Positions 35,447 through 46,939 of a stretch of DNA of 64,000 nucleotides are shown in pieces (position 1 is the stretch's first letter; each line of letters starts with the position of its first letter). A program made the position numbers and the translations under genes. The DNA lies in the NCBI RefSeq assembly GCF_037975245.1, contig NC_092572.1:18871989-18935988 (forward strand). The letters run 5' to 3'. This stretch comes from Apostichopus japonicus. Taxonomy: Eukaryota; Echinodermata; Holothuroidea; Aspidochirotida; Stichopodidae. A model generated the notes under the pieces. It made no database searches and was not told where the DNA came from. It saw only the letters and a list, made by a program, of their open reading frames with translations.

Positions 35447-37560
35447 TTGTAATTTAGTCGATTCAACATGAGGATTTAATTACCAATTACCCTTGCTAGG
35501 CGGTTGGCCTGCATCACAAGGTTAAACAATAGTGTAGGTGAATGGGTATAGGCTGGGCTACTGCCCAAGTTTCTGAAATACATTGTAGTCCCTAGGTCAC
35601 TTTTGCTATTTATTACTACTAGTACTAGGCCTCACTTCGGTATCAAATTCAAACAATGAATTACACAACTTTACAAAGGTAGGCTAGGCTGCTAACCGAG
35701 GGTAAAACATATGAATTATCCCCTAACTGGTGTGATCTATTAATATTTTTGTATGCACTGTTATACGTTAACTTAGAAAGTGTTAATCTAACTTTTCTAT
35801 GACCCTGCATGAGCCGTCCTAGTGTAACGTTAGACTAGGCCTAGCTTACTTCTGCACTGCCCTTGCTTACGTTAAAATGAGCCTGCCGGACGTGTGTTAG
35901 GCCAACGCTATAGGCTACACTGAATCGTTAGGCTAGGTAGGTTACTTAGGCTCATAGTCATACTAGCTACACCTTTGTTATATTTTCCCAATATATTTTT
36001 ACATAACACAAACAAAAAATCCAAAAAATCTACCCACGAGAATTAATCAAATGTTGAAGTGAGCGCCACCAAAATATTATTGAAAAGAAGAAAGTGGTCG
36101 ACGAAACGTCAGTCATACAAATTACAATTTACGAGGTATCCGAGTCAACGTCTTCACATATAACCACTGAGTGTATAGATCAGTGCATATAACCGACGCG
36201 ACGATGGGCCGGGCGTGCAATGTGCGTTGATTATACCCAATGCCGATAACTTTCCACTAAACCACAGTTCATAGTAGAAACATATCATATAAAAAAATCA
36301 TATATGATGAAACTTGCTCTGTTATATCGTATGAACATCTGCAACAATTATTTATATTAAATATTGTTAGTAAAATTGTATGCTATATAATAGAATTGTT
36401 CATAATATCGAAAATAGTTATCTAAAGATAATGTTTAAAATAAAAATGTAGAAACATTATTACACATTTGCCGCCAGTTCTCAACCTCCACGTACAACGC
36501 AACAACGATGGCGCAATAATTTAAGACCAATCACTGATCGGTATATTTAGGACCAATCAGATCAGAGCTTACTTTTTAGAGCAGGTGAGATTTTAGCCAA
36601 AAAACATGGGCGGAGATACCGGCATTTTACAATTTGCCAGTGGAAACAAACACGTATAGTGCTAAGCTGGGCTCTACTGATGGTAAAAGTTTACCTCTGA
36701 ATAGAAAACTTTGTTAAGTCTAGAAAAATGTGTCCAATTGTCGCACAAAATTGAACATTTGTGTACAAAAACCTCATTATTACGGCTCAATTTACTGGAA
36801 GCCTCTTGCAACTGCATGTACCAATTACGTTTGTGGGAGGGTGGGGGGGGGGGGGGTTCATTCCACCTGTTCCTATCCAGTATCATAAAACCTATATGAT
36901 TGGACTTTCTATTACTGTACCTATAGGAAAGTATCTACAGATAGCTGTACGTATTTCGTTTGCATCGGGGTTTTTTCGACTTCGCGGATCTCTTCAATAT
37001 ATAGGAGAATATTAAGATTTTTGTTACTTTGACTTATTTGTGAACAACTCATCATTTTAACAATTTTCAGTGTCACTTTAGTGAATGCAATCGTGTACTT
37101 CATGAGTTTAGAAATATGCGTTTAGTACATGTCTCTTCCACGCTTTCGTGGGAAGCTGGTCGTAAAGGTGCCAAATGTCTTGACGACCACCCCCCCCCCA
37201 CCCCACCACCATCCTCCAGACCATCCAAACATACAACTATAAAATCGACGCCGTTCCTGTATGGATATTATGAAGCCTCTGTTCAATTGCGATTGATATA
37301 GGAGTGACCAATTGCAATATTTTGACAAAAACCACCAAGGGGAACTTGCTGTAAAGATGGTACATGGGTATAAATTTGAGAGGTTTTATGGAAAATAATA
37401 TTATAATGTATTTTAAATAAAGACAGAAACCAAAACGTTTTATTGTATTTAAGTAGTGTATGGAGGTAACTGAAACGGAATTGTCTTTTTTTTTATGTAC
37501 AATAGGTAAGGGTGGGGGTCAGTTATAGTGTTGTCCATTATGTACACAAACAGAGGCCTG
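35447..37560 (-). promoter_or_regulatory. 5' region of the transposon genes, no further coding sequence seen
   Basis: This 2.1-kb stretch lies upstream of the transposase start and reaches the right subterminal repeats. Any promoter must lie here, but I cannot point to a TATA box or start site. It contains poly-G (36841-36855) and poly-C (about 37190-37200) runs. Confidence 0.35.
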
Positions 37561-37569
37561 CAAAAACGG

Positions 37570-37799
37570 TTATTTTTGTTAGGAATCGTAAATTGACGTG
37601 GTATGTCTGTCGTAATTTAACGTTAATAGTAACGTAAATTAGTAAAAACGTTTTTTCTTGTTAACTTACGCCGAAAAAGTTGTAAAATGAACTTCTTTCG
37701 TAATTTCACCAATATTTTGCCGTTTTTTGTGAAAACGGGTAATCGCCGTTATATTTACGGTGAAATTCGAACGTAAAATCACTGTTTTTTTTAACAGTG
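37570..37799. repeat. Right subterminal repeat region of the CACTA-like element
   Basis: Repeated CGTAAATT, CGTAATTT and ACGTTAATAGTAACG-type words lead to the terminal TTTTTTTTAACAGTG. They mirror the word content, but not the exact order, of the left end. Confidence 0.7.
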
Positions 37800-38955
37800 T
37801 ATGATCCGATACTAGCTGGTTGGGTGTATAAATAGATCACCATTATGCAAACTGCACTGCACATGGTTTCCATTATGTAATAAGTTTCATTTTATGAATT
37901 TGTCAATCTGACATGTATGCTACTGTACAGTATATGTGTAGGCTGCATGTACAACTTATTGTATCTTAATAATATACAGCAAAAAACTATTGAGAACTGT
38001 GATAAACAACATTTTCAAAGTGACAGTTGGGGATCTAAAAAGACCACTGAAAGCCTTCTGTAGCGATATAACATGATACTAAACATTATGTATCTCTGCA
38101 AGCTAGTGTACCCTGCTTTGAGATGTAATGTTTAAATAAGGTTTTCACAAGTTTGCCCTGTTGACCCAACCACTGGCCTAGACATACCAATAAATAGATC
38201 TATCCATGCTTCAAATTGAGTTTTCACAATTTGACCATATTTACCTAAATTTCCTTTGACCTTCACCAAAAACAATAGGCTTCTTGTACTTGTGATGCAT
38301 CTATACATACATACTGTATCAACTATGAGATCTGTCCAATAAAGCTTACTGTCATGAGAAACTGTGTTTACAAGCTAGGATCACAAACACAGTACTCCCA
38401 CCAACGCACACGCACACATATGCCATCGTGAGTGGAAAGTTTCAACATCATTGAAACCAAACATTAAAAATGAACTCAGTCATAATGCCAAAGTCTGTGT
38501 ACACGAGTACAGGTAGTCCTGAGCTTAAACCCCAAATGATACGTTGAGAGACTAAATGTACCGGTATACATAGTCTAGGGGTCTAGGTAATTTTTAAGTA
38601 AATGAACTGCATGCGGGATGAGGCATTGAACCATGCATGAATACTCAGTCAATCTCTTGAAGTGATTGCATGCTAAATTCCTGGGTACAACTTACATACC
38701 AAATAATAGATCAATATTCAAACTTAGTAGTGTGGCATTTTTCTCAATTGTTGCATATGCGGTTTCCATGAAAAAAGTGATAGCTAAATTAACTAAACTG
38801 ACATGAATATTGGACAACATGTACACTAAGTGTTGACATCAAATAGGGAACTGCACTGTCAAGACTTCCACCTGCAATTTATGAAACAATTATCTGGACT
38901 TATTTATGTTCATTCTCTTATCAGAAAAGATGGCTTAAATTTGGCACAATTTGAG

Positions 38956-39178
38956 GAATGCATGAATGCAGAATGAGAACACCACAGCAGATATGCTCCA
39001 CTTTATTGCAAGAAGTACAGGGCTGCAAATTTCAAGGTCGACACAGGATATCAAAATACTGTAACTTTGAGCTGCTGGTTCATGCTGACCATGGGATGCA
39101 GCGAGAAATGGCTTATATGGAAATAAGGAGCTCCCACAAGCATATATTGCAAACATCCCCAGTTGTCTTTAATATTCA
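38956..39178 (+). other. Coding-like plus-strand frame bounded by splice-like signals
   Basis: A 74-codon frame from 38958 is preceded by an acceptor-like CACAATTTGAG and followed at 39179 by GTAAGT. The translation (for example HADHGMQREMAYMEI) looks protein-like but matches nothing I recognise. The whole block is missing in copy B. Its direction conflicts with the minus-strand frames next to it, so at most one orientation is real. Confidence 0.25.
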
Positions 39179-39276
39179 GTAAGTATTGACTGTGAGATAT
39201 ATTTTAAATCCCTATGACCTGAAGTTAGTTTTCTAAAGTCTTCCCTTTAATATCCTCTAAGTCTGATCAACACACA

Positions 39277-40104
39277 CTATACATAATATAAATTTACTGT
39301 ACTAAGTTTCAACACGAACAAAGATGATGAAAATTTGCTGTTTATTTTCAAAAACTGTAAACGATCTAAGGCAACGGCTAACAAAGTAATGTAAGAAAGA
39401 CTTTCCACTTCCCACCAAGTCCACTGCCAAACCTTTTGTTTTACTTTGCTACTTCCACCATCATAGAATGTCATCAGAATTGAAATGACTTTATGTGAGT
39501 CTTTGAAAACGAAATGTACTGTAAATCTGCCATCTGGCAGACTGGAATGAATTGTAGGTAGGATTGTGAAGCAAAGACTTGAGGTGTTAACACACCATCA
39601 CATTTTAACCTTGATTATGATGTGTTTATTTGTACCTTTTGCAACAATGTCAATATCAAAATGTGAGGCTTTAAAAAAATATTTACATGGAATGTACTTC
39701 AGTGAAACTTTGACATATGATTGAAATGTTGTTTTGGTTTGTTGTAGGTTAACAAGAGCTGGTGGAATTTCTCCACAAGAGAAGGAAGTACTGTCATCAA
39801 TAAAATCTGCAGACAGAAGAATATTTTTACTGAAGATCAAAATTTTCAATGAAAGGAAAGGCTTTCGAATAAAATTGGACAAACAACTTCTGTAGATACA
39901 ATGAGGACTAGATTTATATGTCATTGCTTGGAGCCAGGTACGGTGCATTCTGTGAGTTTGAATTTTTCTTTTTAGTTTCTGGACAGGTATATGACATGCA
40001 GCATACAAATTAAAATTTGTTAATGAATTTTCTTCCTTCACAGCATCATAAAATTCATTATTAATAATCCATTTATACAAATTCTTATGTTGCTGTATTT
40101 GAGA
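39277..40104 (-). pseudogene. Coding-like minus-strand segment with one in-frame TGA, unidentified
   Basis: After an acceptor-like CTCAAATACAG, a minus-strand frame starting QHKNLYKWIINNEF (40104) stays open for about 168 codons. It meets a single TGA at 39598-39600, then continues in the same frame through LPDGRFTVHFVFKDSHKV and KVWQWTWWEVESLSY to about 39277. The composition looks genuinely coding, but I do not recognise the family. The TGA could be a null mutation, an intron boundary or an error. Copy B keeps only the first part (59133-59354) because about 950 bases are missing there, so copy B's version is certainly truncated. Confidence 0.4.
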
Positions 40105-40214
40105 ATAATTTTCGTTAGTAAAACAAAGATTTTAATCATATTCATTTAACTATTATTCATGTAACTCCCTTACTTCACTGTATCAAATAAAACATTGTTT
40201 CACCAATCCATTAT

Positions 40215-41505
40215 TCCAGTTGTTATACTGCTGGGAGGGGAGACACCAAGGTCTTTCAATACTTCAGTTACCCAATTAATGCTAAATAGACGCTCAATAA
40301 TGCTTCCCACAATGGGGATGTTGGGTCTAGCAAACCTTAAGTCTAGTGGACCCTCAATGTAATGGGCATCCCCCCCCCATGTTGGTACTGCATGTGGTAT
40401 ACTTTTGTTAGTGAAACTAAAAGTTTCATCCTAGTCATTACATTGAGGGATGCTCTTTATTAAACTCCCTTACTTCACTGCAGCGTATTGGTAATCAACT
40501 ATTCTAGTTGTAATGTTGCTAGTACTGTATTTGAGAATCCTTTTGTTTGTGAAACGAAGAGTTTAATGCTATCCATTACATTTAGGAGTACTCTCTAAGT
40601 GTCTACCTTCACAACATCATATAATAAATTATTAACAATCCATTATCTCTTTATATTTATGGCAGAGCTGTAGTCGAGTCCAATAAGCCAGAGCCCAATC
40701 CAAGTCCGAGTCCATCTGGTCTGAGCCAAATACAAGACCCCTCAAGTCCGAGCCGACTCCAGATACCAAAGATCACCTTTGGTAAAAATTCTTGAACTGT
40801 TATGATAATTATGCACCCAGGAGGAAATTTACCTCATGCTATAATTTTTTCGGACCTGATAAGTGGCAGCAAGCTCTTCCTGGTTCATAAATGTTATAAA
40901 ATTACTGGGAGGGGAGTCACCAAGGTCCTTCAATACTTACAGTTACCCTATAAATGCTAACTAGACGCTCAATAATGCTTCCCACAATGGGGGTGTTGGG
41001 TCTAGCAAACCTTAAGTCTAGTGGACCCTCAATATAATGGGCATCCCTCTTGTTGGTACTGCATGTGGTATCCTTTTGTTAGTGAAACTAAGAGTTTTAT
41101 CCTAGTCATTACATTGAGGGATGCTCTTTATTAAACTCCCTTTTTTCACTGCATCGTATTGGTGATCCATTATTTCAGCTGTAATGTTGCTAGTACTGTA
41201 TTTGAGAATCCTTTTGTTAGTGAAACGAAGAGTTTAATGCTATCCATTACATTTAGGAGTTAACTTTCTAAGTCTCTACCTTCTCAACATCATATAATAA
41301 ATTATTAACAATCCATTATTTTTTTATATTTATGGCAGAGCTGTAGTCGAGTCCAATTAGCCAGAGTCTGAGCCAAGTCCGAGCCCACTTGGTATGAGCC
41401 AAATCCAAGACCCTTCAAGTCCGAGCCGACTCCAGATATTCAAATATGATCACCTTTGGTAAAAATTCTTGAACTGTTATGATAATTATGCACCCAGGAG
41501 GAAAT
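40215..41505 (-). repeat. Tandem duplication of a ~675-bp unit, copy A
   Basis: Two units begin at about 40227 and 40900, each with ACTGGGAGGGGAG.CACCAAGG and ending in a TAGTCGAGTCCAA...GAGTCCGAG-type patch. Read on the minus strand, each unit contains a coding-like block (YIEGPLDLRFARPN, GSIIER, VTEVLKDLGVSPPSS). In unit 2 this block is disrupted after the GSIIERLVSI part. The same arrangement is in copy B at about 59505-60840, so it predates the larger duplication. Confidence 0.8.
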
Positions 41506-41735
41506 TTATAGGAAGTTTGTATGCAGGTGTATCATGTGCTGAGTGCTCTTAGCCAAGTCAAAGGTTATTTGAGGCCAATATAGGTAAAATCTGAAAACCT
41601 TCATGATCCCATACTATCTAGTATCTGACTAGTAGCTGCTTTAATAGCTGAATCTTAGGGCAATTAATATATTTATCAGAACAAGTAATGTACCTCAAAA
41701 GACTTCTTAAGCTCTTTTGAGCCCCATTCAATATT

Positions 41736-42000
41736 TCAGTGTATTAACTTCATCATTCTTTTAACAAATTTACTCCAAATTGCTAGTTTCATGTTCTGGC
41801 AATGAACCTTTGTCATATCATGTTGCATGAGTGCTGTAACTGGTTTACAAGCTTGCAAAAGTCTTAAAAGGAGGATAGGGTGTTGGGATAAATAGTTCAA
41901 AATAATATTAACAAAATTGTACCATATTTTGCTTTTCTTTTTTCCCATATGTTGCCACTGCTTGAATAAGACTAGTTGATAGGACTTTTTGTGAGCTCCA
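41736..42000 (-). CDS. Possible internal exon of the unidentified host gene, copy A
   Basis: A minus-strand frame from about 42000 (GAHKKSYQLVLFKQW) through SKIWYNFVNIILNYL and IWSKFVKRMMKLIH ends at a stop at 41736. Copy B keeps it open (61734-61998) with a few amino-acid changes. It has a coding-like composition but no recognised domain. The terminal stop in frame means that it would need a donor before 41736 or be a last exon. Confidence 0.3.
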
Positions 42001-42687
42001 CCTTTGACAACAAGGTACAGTAGACTTCAACTGCATCTTGTTGGCAACATCCTAGGAAAGTTTCAATAAACACAGATGTTTCTATAAATGAGGAATCTGA
42101 TGAACATTCCAATACTGCGAGTCTTTATTGGACATTTCAGCAGGAGGCAATAACCAATTCTGCTATCGTTACATACTGTAGGTCCTTCATAAAATGCCAC
42201 TTAAAGAACTGTATTACTTCCTTGGGAAGGTGAATTTTATTGTCAAATACAACATCTGTCAAATATTTAGTTTCCCAACCTGTCCAACTCCCCCCCCCCA
42301 CCCCTCCATTTATCCCGAGTAGTTTACAGAAACTGGGACAGAACATTTTTTGTGGGAAACAAGGTTAAATAATGTTGTTTGAGGTATTGAGCATTTATCT
42401 ATATGTCCCTTTCGAATCTAGATAGGAGGAAGTAGCAAACAATGCAAGGAAAACATGAAGTTCAAGTGGATGCTTTAATTGCTTTTACCCAAAACATTGC
42501 TATATTCATTGATAAATATAATCCACTTCAAATTCAGTACCGTTATACAACATGCAAAAGAGTTATGATATTGATGTACTTTCTGAATTTAGACCATTGC
42601 AGGTGAACAAGTTTAACATTGGTTTTTAATTTGACTGTATGTAGAAAACACCGGTTACATAATGAACCTCAGATACAATGTCGTGTA

Positions 42688-44021
42688 CAGGGGCGTATCC
42701 AGGATTTTCCAATAGGGGGGGCGCCAGGCATGAATGATCGCCGTCCTGGGGGATGGGTCTAAGGGGAGGGGTGTACAATTTTTGCTTTCAAAGAAGGGCT
42801 GAAATGCAAAATGGTGTCATATGCATGGGCGGCGATCCGTACTTCCGAGTGGGGGGGGGGATATGACCTTGTTGACTATCTAAGCGTAGCGCCACCATGA
42901 GTTGGCGCGAAGCGTAAAAGAAAATTTTGGGATTAACAAACCCTCTAGATGGCCGGAAACGGCACTTCCCGAGGTTTCCAAGCGGCATATACCCAACTTT
43001 AAAATAGGGATGTCATGTCCTAAATATCTCATAATCAGGATCCAAAATACTTTTTTTTTTAATTTCGGGTGTTATTTTGGGAAAATTGCCCCTGTCAATC
43101 TTGTTTCAGGCGCAACGTTTGAATGTTCGAGAGCTCTGTTATATTATTCGATGAAGAAAATGGCCTCATGCAGGCTATTATAGGCCTATACACATGCAAT
43201 ACACAATTACACATAGTTACATTCCTAGGTACCGATTGCTAGGGCATCCAGGTGAAACGTGTATTAAGCATTACCTTGGTTACATGAGATTCTCAGCTGT
43301 TCGAGGGAACATGTACGTGTGTAGGCCTACTATAGGGCCTCTATGAATACTATGAGGGTGCATATATGTACTATATCAATACCGTGGGCGCAATAATACA
43401 TTTTGTTGTTATAGGGCCAATGAAGCCTACAGTCAACTATTTTTGCTTTATAAAGACGCTTTATTTGAAAAGATCGCACTGCGTTTATGGTAGGCGAGAA
43501 ATGAAGCTAAAAAAGAGCCGTACATTAACGAAGATGCATAAATGTAGGCATGAAAATATTCTTATCCCTGGCATTTGGTGGGTGGGGGGGATATGGTGCA
43601 TTACATCCCCTCCACCCATTTTCATGGGGTATATATCCCCCCTCCACCCAGGATCGCCGCCCATGGCCATATGTGATCCATTTTTCGACCTTAATAATAA
43701 GCAACATTTCCAGTAAATATGGACACAAAATGCACAATTTAGTATGGCTGGCATGTCATTTAGTGTTTATAGTGATAATACAAACACAATTACCATCTAT
43801 GTTTCTAAAACTATTATGCCGCCGAACTTCGCCAGATCCTTTTTTTGGCAAACAAAAAATAAAGCATACGGGAGGGGGGGGGTTGAGCGATCACCGACAT
43901 CTCACATAAAGGTCGTCATCAATTTTTTTTTTTTTTTTTGCTAAACTTTTCTCTTTTTTTTGGTGACGGCCAATAGGGGGGGCGCGCGCCTGTTGCGCCC
44001 CCCCCCCTGGATACGTCCCTG
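42688..44021. mobile_element. Non-autonomous DNA transposon, 5-bp TSD GTGTA, absent from copy B
   Basis: The left end is CAGGGGCGTATCCAGG (42688-42703). The right end reverse-complements to CAGGGACGTATCCAGG (44006-44021). GTGTA flanks both sides (42683-42687 and 44022-44026). Copy B near 62660-62668 has a single GTGCA in otherwise matching sequence, so this is a true insertion of 1334 bp plus 5. The TIR is the same family as 11553-13179. No transposase frame. The interior carries the shared ~100-bp module (about 42878-42985, inverted) and a second, inner pair of inverted ends. Confidence 0.92.
42824..43666. mobile_element. Nested inverted-end pair inside the 42688-44021 element
   Basis: CATGGGCGGCGATCC (42824-42838) and GGATCGCCGCCCATG (43651-43665) form exact inverted ends about 840 bases apart, each bordered by CATATG (42818-42823 and 43668-43673). 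This suggests an older insertion within the outer element. CATATG is itself palindromic, so the duplication is weak evidence. Confidence 0.5.
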
Positions 44022-44731
44022 GTGTAAATACATATTATTACTGCTAGGAGCTGTTTAACAAACTGAAAGAAAAATTTATTACTTGACTATCAAGAGATTC
44101 GCAGAACTCCACTCCTTCAACAATATTTACAGTGGTGCAGACTTCAAAGCAGTGCAAGGGCAACAACTGCCTATCTCTTTAAGAAATTTCCAAGTGCTTT
44201 CATTTTTAGCATTTGCATATGTTCAAAAGAAAAATGACAAATTAAAAGATGTGGTCTTTTCAACATGTTACCACATCTCCCCCCCCCCCCTCTCTCCCCC
44301 ATCAAAAAAGTATTGCATGTACAGCAGTAACCCTTTTTGTACATGTGCAATATATGGGGCAGAGCCTTATTCATGACTTGACCAAGCCCTTTATCCATTT
44401 GAATAGCACAAGTTAAGTCAGTGGTATTCACATCAATGCCTCATAGAAAATGTGCCTCATGGTCAATTTTCTAGCTGATAGCATGAATGTGAATGAGCTG
44501 AAGTTGTAGAAGTTGCTTTGTTTATATATTTCTGAAAGTAACATGAAATTTCATATTGATTTTTAATGAAAATATTTGCATTTATCAGTAATAAACAGAA
44601 AGAAGACATAATGATTTCTGCTATAGTGTCTTATCTCTGCCTCTTATGTTAAATTTGTGTTCATTGGTTGGTCCTTGTACTTCGAACATATTGCTCCCTA
44701 ACTCAGCAAACCCATATTCGATCTGAAGATG

Positions 44732-45093
44732 CTAATTCAGACAGCTTACTGTTCTAGCAAGTTCTCGACCAATTATATTGATGAATTTGCATCTGGATGA
44801 ATTTGCACTGGATGAATTTGAATCATGCCAACTATGTAAGGAGCCATTTCTTTAAACCTTGCAAGACTGGTCTATAGAGTTTCAGCTAATTTAATACAAG
44901 CCGATCCATGAAGAATTCAAATACTGTGTAATCCTATCCTACTTCAAAGGTGTACGTGGTCGAAAGGTTTCCTAGTAAAATTACTGGTCCTTTCAGATCT
45001 GCAACTTCATCTTGAGAACTTCTTTTTGGTCACATAGTAGCTTGAAACAATTGAAAGTTGGAGACAGTACTTTGAAGATATGTGCTTCGGCAC
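44732..45093. other. No gene recognised
   Basis: Sequence after the part of copy A that can be compared with copy B. No coding sequence or repeat is seen apart from two short GGATGAATTTG-type repeats near 44796-44820. Confidence 0.5.
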
Positions 45094-45101
45094 CATGTAC
45101 C

Positions 45102-45650
45102 CAGTGGCGTAGCCACGGGGGGAGGGGAGGGGGTGGGGGCGACAGCCCCATGAAAGCTTGTCGCCCGCCCACTGGGATTTTGGGTGTCGAAAAAATTACA
45201 TGTGCGAAAAATATATCATTCATTGGTCTGCATGGTATCGAATCTCCATGATGACCACTCATGAACGACCCTTCGACCGCGGACCGGCAGTAGGCTATAG
45301 TTGCTGAAAAACCTGACGTGACATAGCGCATAGGCCGAGATATGTCATGATATTTCAAAGCAACTTACTTTTTTCTTCTATTTCTCTAAACTATTTGATG
45401 ACCATATCAAGACATGGGGATCTCAAAATAAAGGATGTTGTGAAACTTTAGAGCAGCTTACAAGGTCTGGGAAGTGTTATTTCCAACGATCTAGGAGGTC
45501 TTTATAGCTGAAAATTTCCCGTACGCTGAGCGCCAACCCATGGTGGCACTCCACTCAGGTAGTAACAAGACGCCCTCCCAGGAATTGGTCAAGCCCCCCC
45601 CCCCCGAAGCGCCCACCCCCTCCACTGGAACAATCCTGGCTACGTCACTG
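45102..45650. mobile_element. hAT-like MITE with 8-bp TSD CATGTACC
   Basis: The left end is CAGTGGCGTAGCCACGG. The right end reverse-complements to CAGTGACGTAGCCAGG. CATGTACC is duplicated at 45094-45101 and 45651-45658. 8-bp duplications and CAG ends are typical of hAT transposons. 549 bp, no coding capacity. It contains the shared ~100-bp module at about 45462-45562 and G- and C-runs next to both ends. Confidence 0.88.
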
Positions 45651-45849
45651 CATGTACCACAGGTTTATCTGATATCAAAGTGAAAGCGGCTTTCCACAAG
45701 AATAAAGAAAGCATATCTACATTTTTGTGTAACACCTACACAACTCAATCCCCACGCAAACAAGACTACCTACGTATAGTTTTCATTGAGGATTCCAATA
45801 ATTCCTGCAATTTCCTACCAATAACATATGGAAAGTCACTCCTGTTATC

Positions 45850-46225
45850 GTGGCGGAGCTAGGGGTATTGGTAAGAGGGGGTGAAAATGGTCTGTATGGG
45901 CGCTTTCGACTTTATCTAAGCGGAGCGCCACCACAGGTTGGCGCAGAGCGTACAGAAATCTTTTGAGTAAAGATACTCCCTATATGGCCGGAAATGACCC
46001 TTTCCGGGCCTTGCTAATATGCAGATAAACGAAGAATAAATAGGTGTCATCGCCAACAAAATGTGACAAATGTCAATAGGTAGATGAGAGCGCCATAAAA
46101 AAGTCAATAATCGCGAATAAGTGAAAAAAAGTGATAAATAGCTGAAAAGGGCGCCAGCAGTCCATATGAGTCCGTTGGGGGGGGGGGGGGCATTCGCCCC
46201 GACTGTATTGACGCTCCGCCACTGT
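45850..46225. mobile_element. TIR MITE related to 47947-48275
   Basis: The left end is CGTGGCGGAGCTAGGG. The right end reverse-complements to CAGTGGCGGAGCGTCAATAC. The interior shares long stretches with the 47947-48275 element, including the inverted ~100-bp module (about 45910-46015). The left tip seems to have lost bases (CGTGG instead of CAGTGG) and no target duplication is clear. Confidence 0.7.
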
Positions 46226-46229
46226 TGAG

Positions 46230-46930
46230 AGCTCAGTGTAAGAAAAGAAGGGGGGAGGGACGGTATTTTTTAACGGTTTGAGTGAGCGTCTGCAATGATT
46301 CGTAATGACATGTTATCGCAAGCGTTCAACATGATCAAATAAAAAGAATGAATGAGGAGGAATTCATATCACTTTTTAATCATTTTTTTGAAACAAATTG
46401 AGCGAATTGATCGCTAGTAATCTTGAAATTGGTTTTATCACGGTCATTGTCATGTTTCTCATATGTACCTTTCTCATATAAAAGAATTCTCTACGTAATG
46501 TTATCAGAAATACTTTTAAAATGACACCAAAGAGATTAAAAATTCTTTTCGAATTTGTTAATAATATTGTCTTTTAAGAGACACCGTAGACACGTTGCTC
46601 GGTTGGGTTTACTGCAATAGTGGCAAATGGAGACCATTAACCGCACTTAGTGGACCTAATGTTATAGTCGTGCATTGACCTTGAACAGAGGGGCCTACCG
46701 TGAAAACGTACGGAAAATTCATCCTTTTATATCTCAGCGAGACAATTCCACTGGATACAATAATACGACTCAAAAGTCCTTAGATGTGGTCATCATAACA
46801 ATCACAATAAAAGATATGTATGAAAATCAGATTAAAGATATGATGGAAACTCAAATGTGGACCAAAAACACGATGTCCCTACGGATGCTGTTTAGTGACA
46901 TTTACATAATTTGTGTGTAGTAGGTTCCGT
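46230..46930. other. No gene recognised
   Basis: A frame of 81 codons (46675-46920) has no motif. Otherwise non-coding. Confidence 0.45.
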
Positions 46931-46939
46931 AGCTCTTTT

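Larger units (their letters stand above)
23971..37799 (-). mobile_element. 13.8-kb CACTA/EnSpm-like DNA transposon with two intact genes
   Basis: The left terminus is CACTGTTAAAAAAAA (23971-23985). The right terminus gives the same 15 bases as its reverse complement (37785-37799). TA is duplicated on both sides (23969-23970 and 37800-37801). The unoccupied site in copy B (about 58038-58046, GCTATGATCC) has one TA and otherwise joins the flanks without loss or gain. Subterminal regions are rich in CGTAAATT/TTTACGG words, as expected for transposase-binding repeats of CACTA elements. It encodes a C2H2-finger transposase-like protein (32681-35446) and a second spliced gene (26391-32363), both on the minus strand. 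CACTG ends with 2-3 bp duplications fit animal EnSpm/CACTA (CMC group). The exact clade is inference. Confidence 0.85.
21159..44731 (+). repeat. Duplicated segment, copy A (interrupted by insertions)
   Basis: Apart from insertions, this region matches 55175-64000 in order and orientation, with few substitutions by eye. Copy A carries extra blocks at 23971-37801 (CACTA-like element), about 38950-39905, and 42688-44026 (small transposon). It lacks blocks present in B at about 60784-61510, 62999-63634 and 56517-56565. The match continues to the window end in B, so the true right end is not visible. Confidence 0.95.

Noticed and set aside
23971-37799. Reading the 13.8-kb block as a Tc1/mariner element because of its TA duplication
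   Set aside because: The CACTG ends, its size, the subterminal arrays and the finger-plus-HDLFEG protein do not fit Tc1/mariner. CACTA/EnSpm-type fits better.
43485-43909. Several 70-119 codon frames on both strands
   Set aside because: They lie inside a non-autonomous transposon across its inner inverted end and G-runs, with no transposase-like motif.
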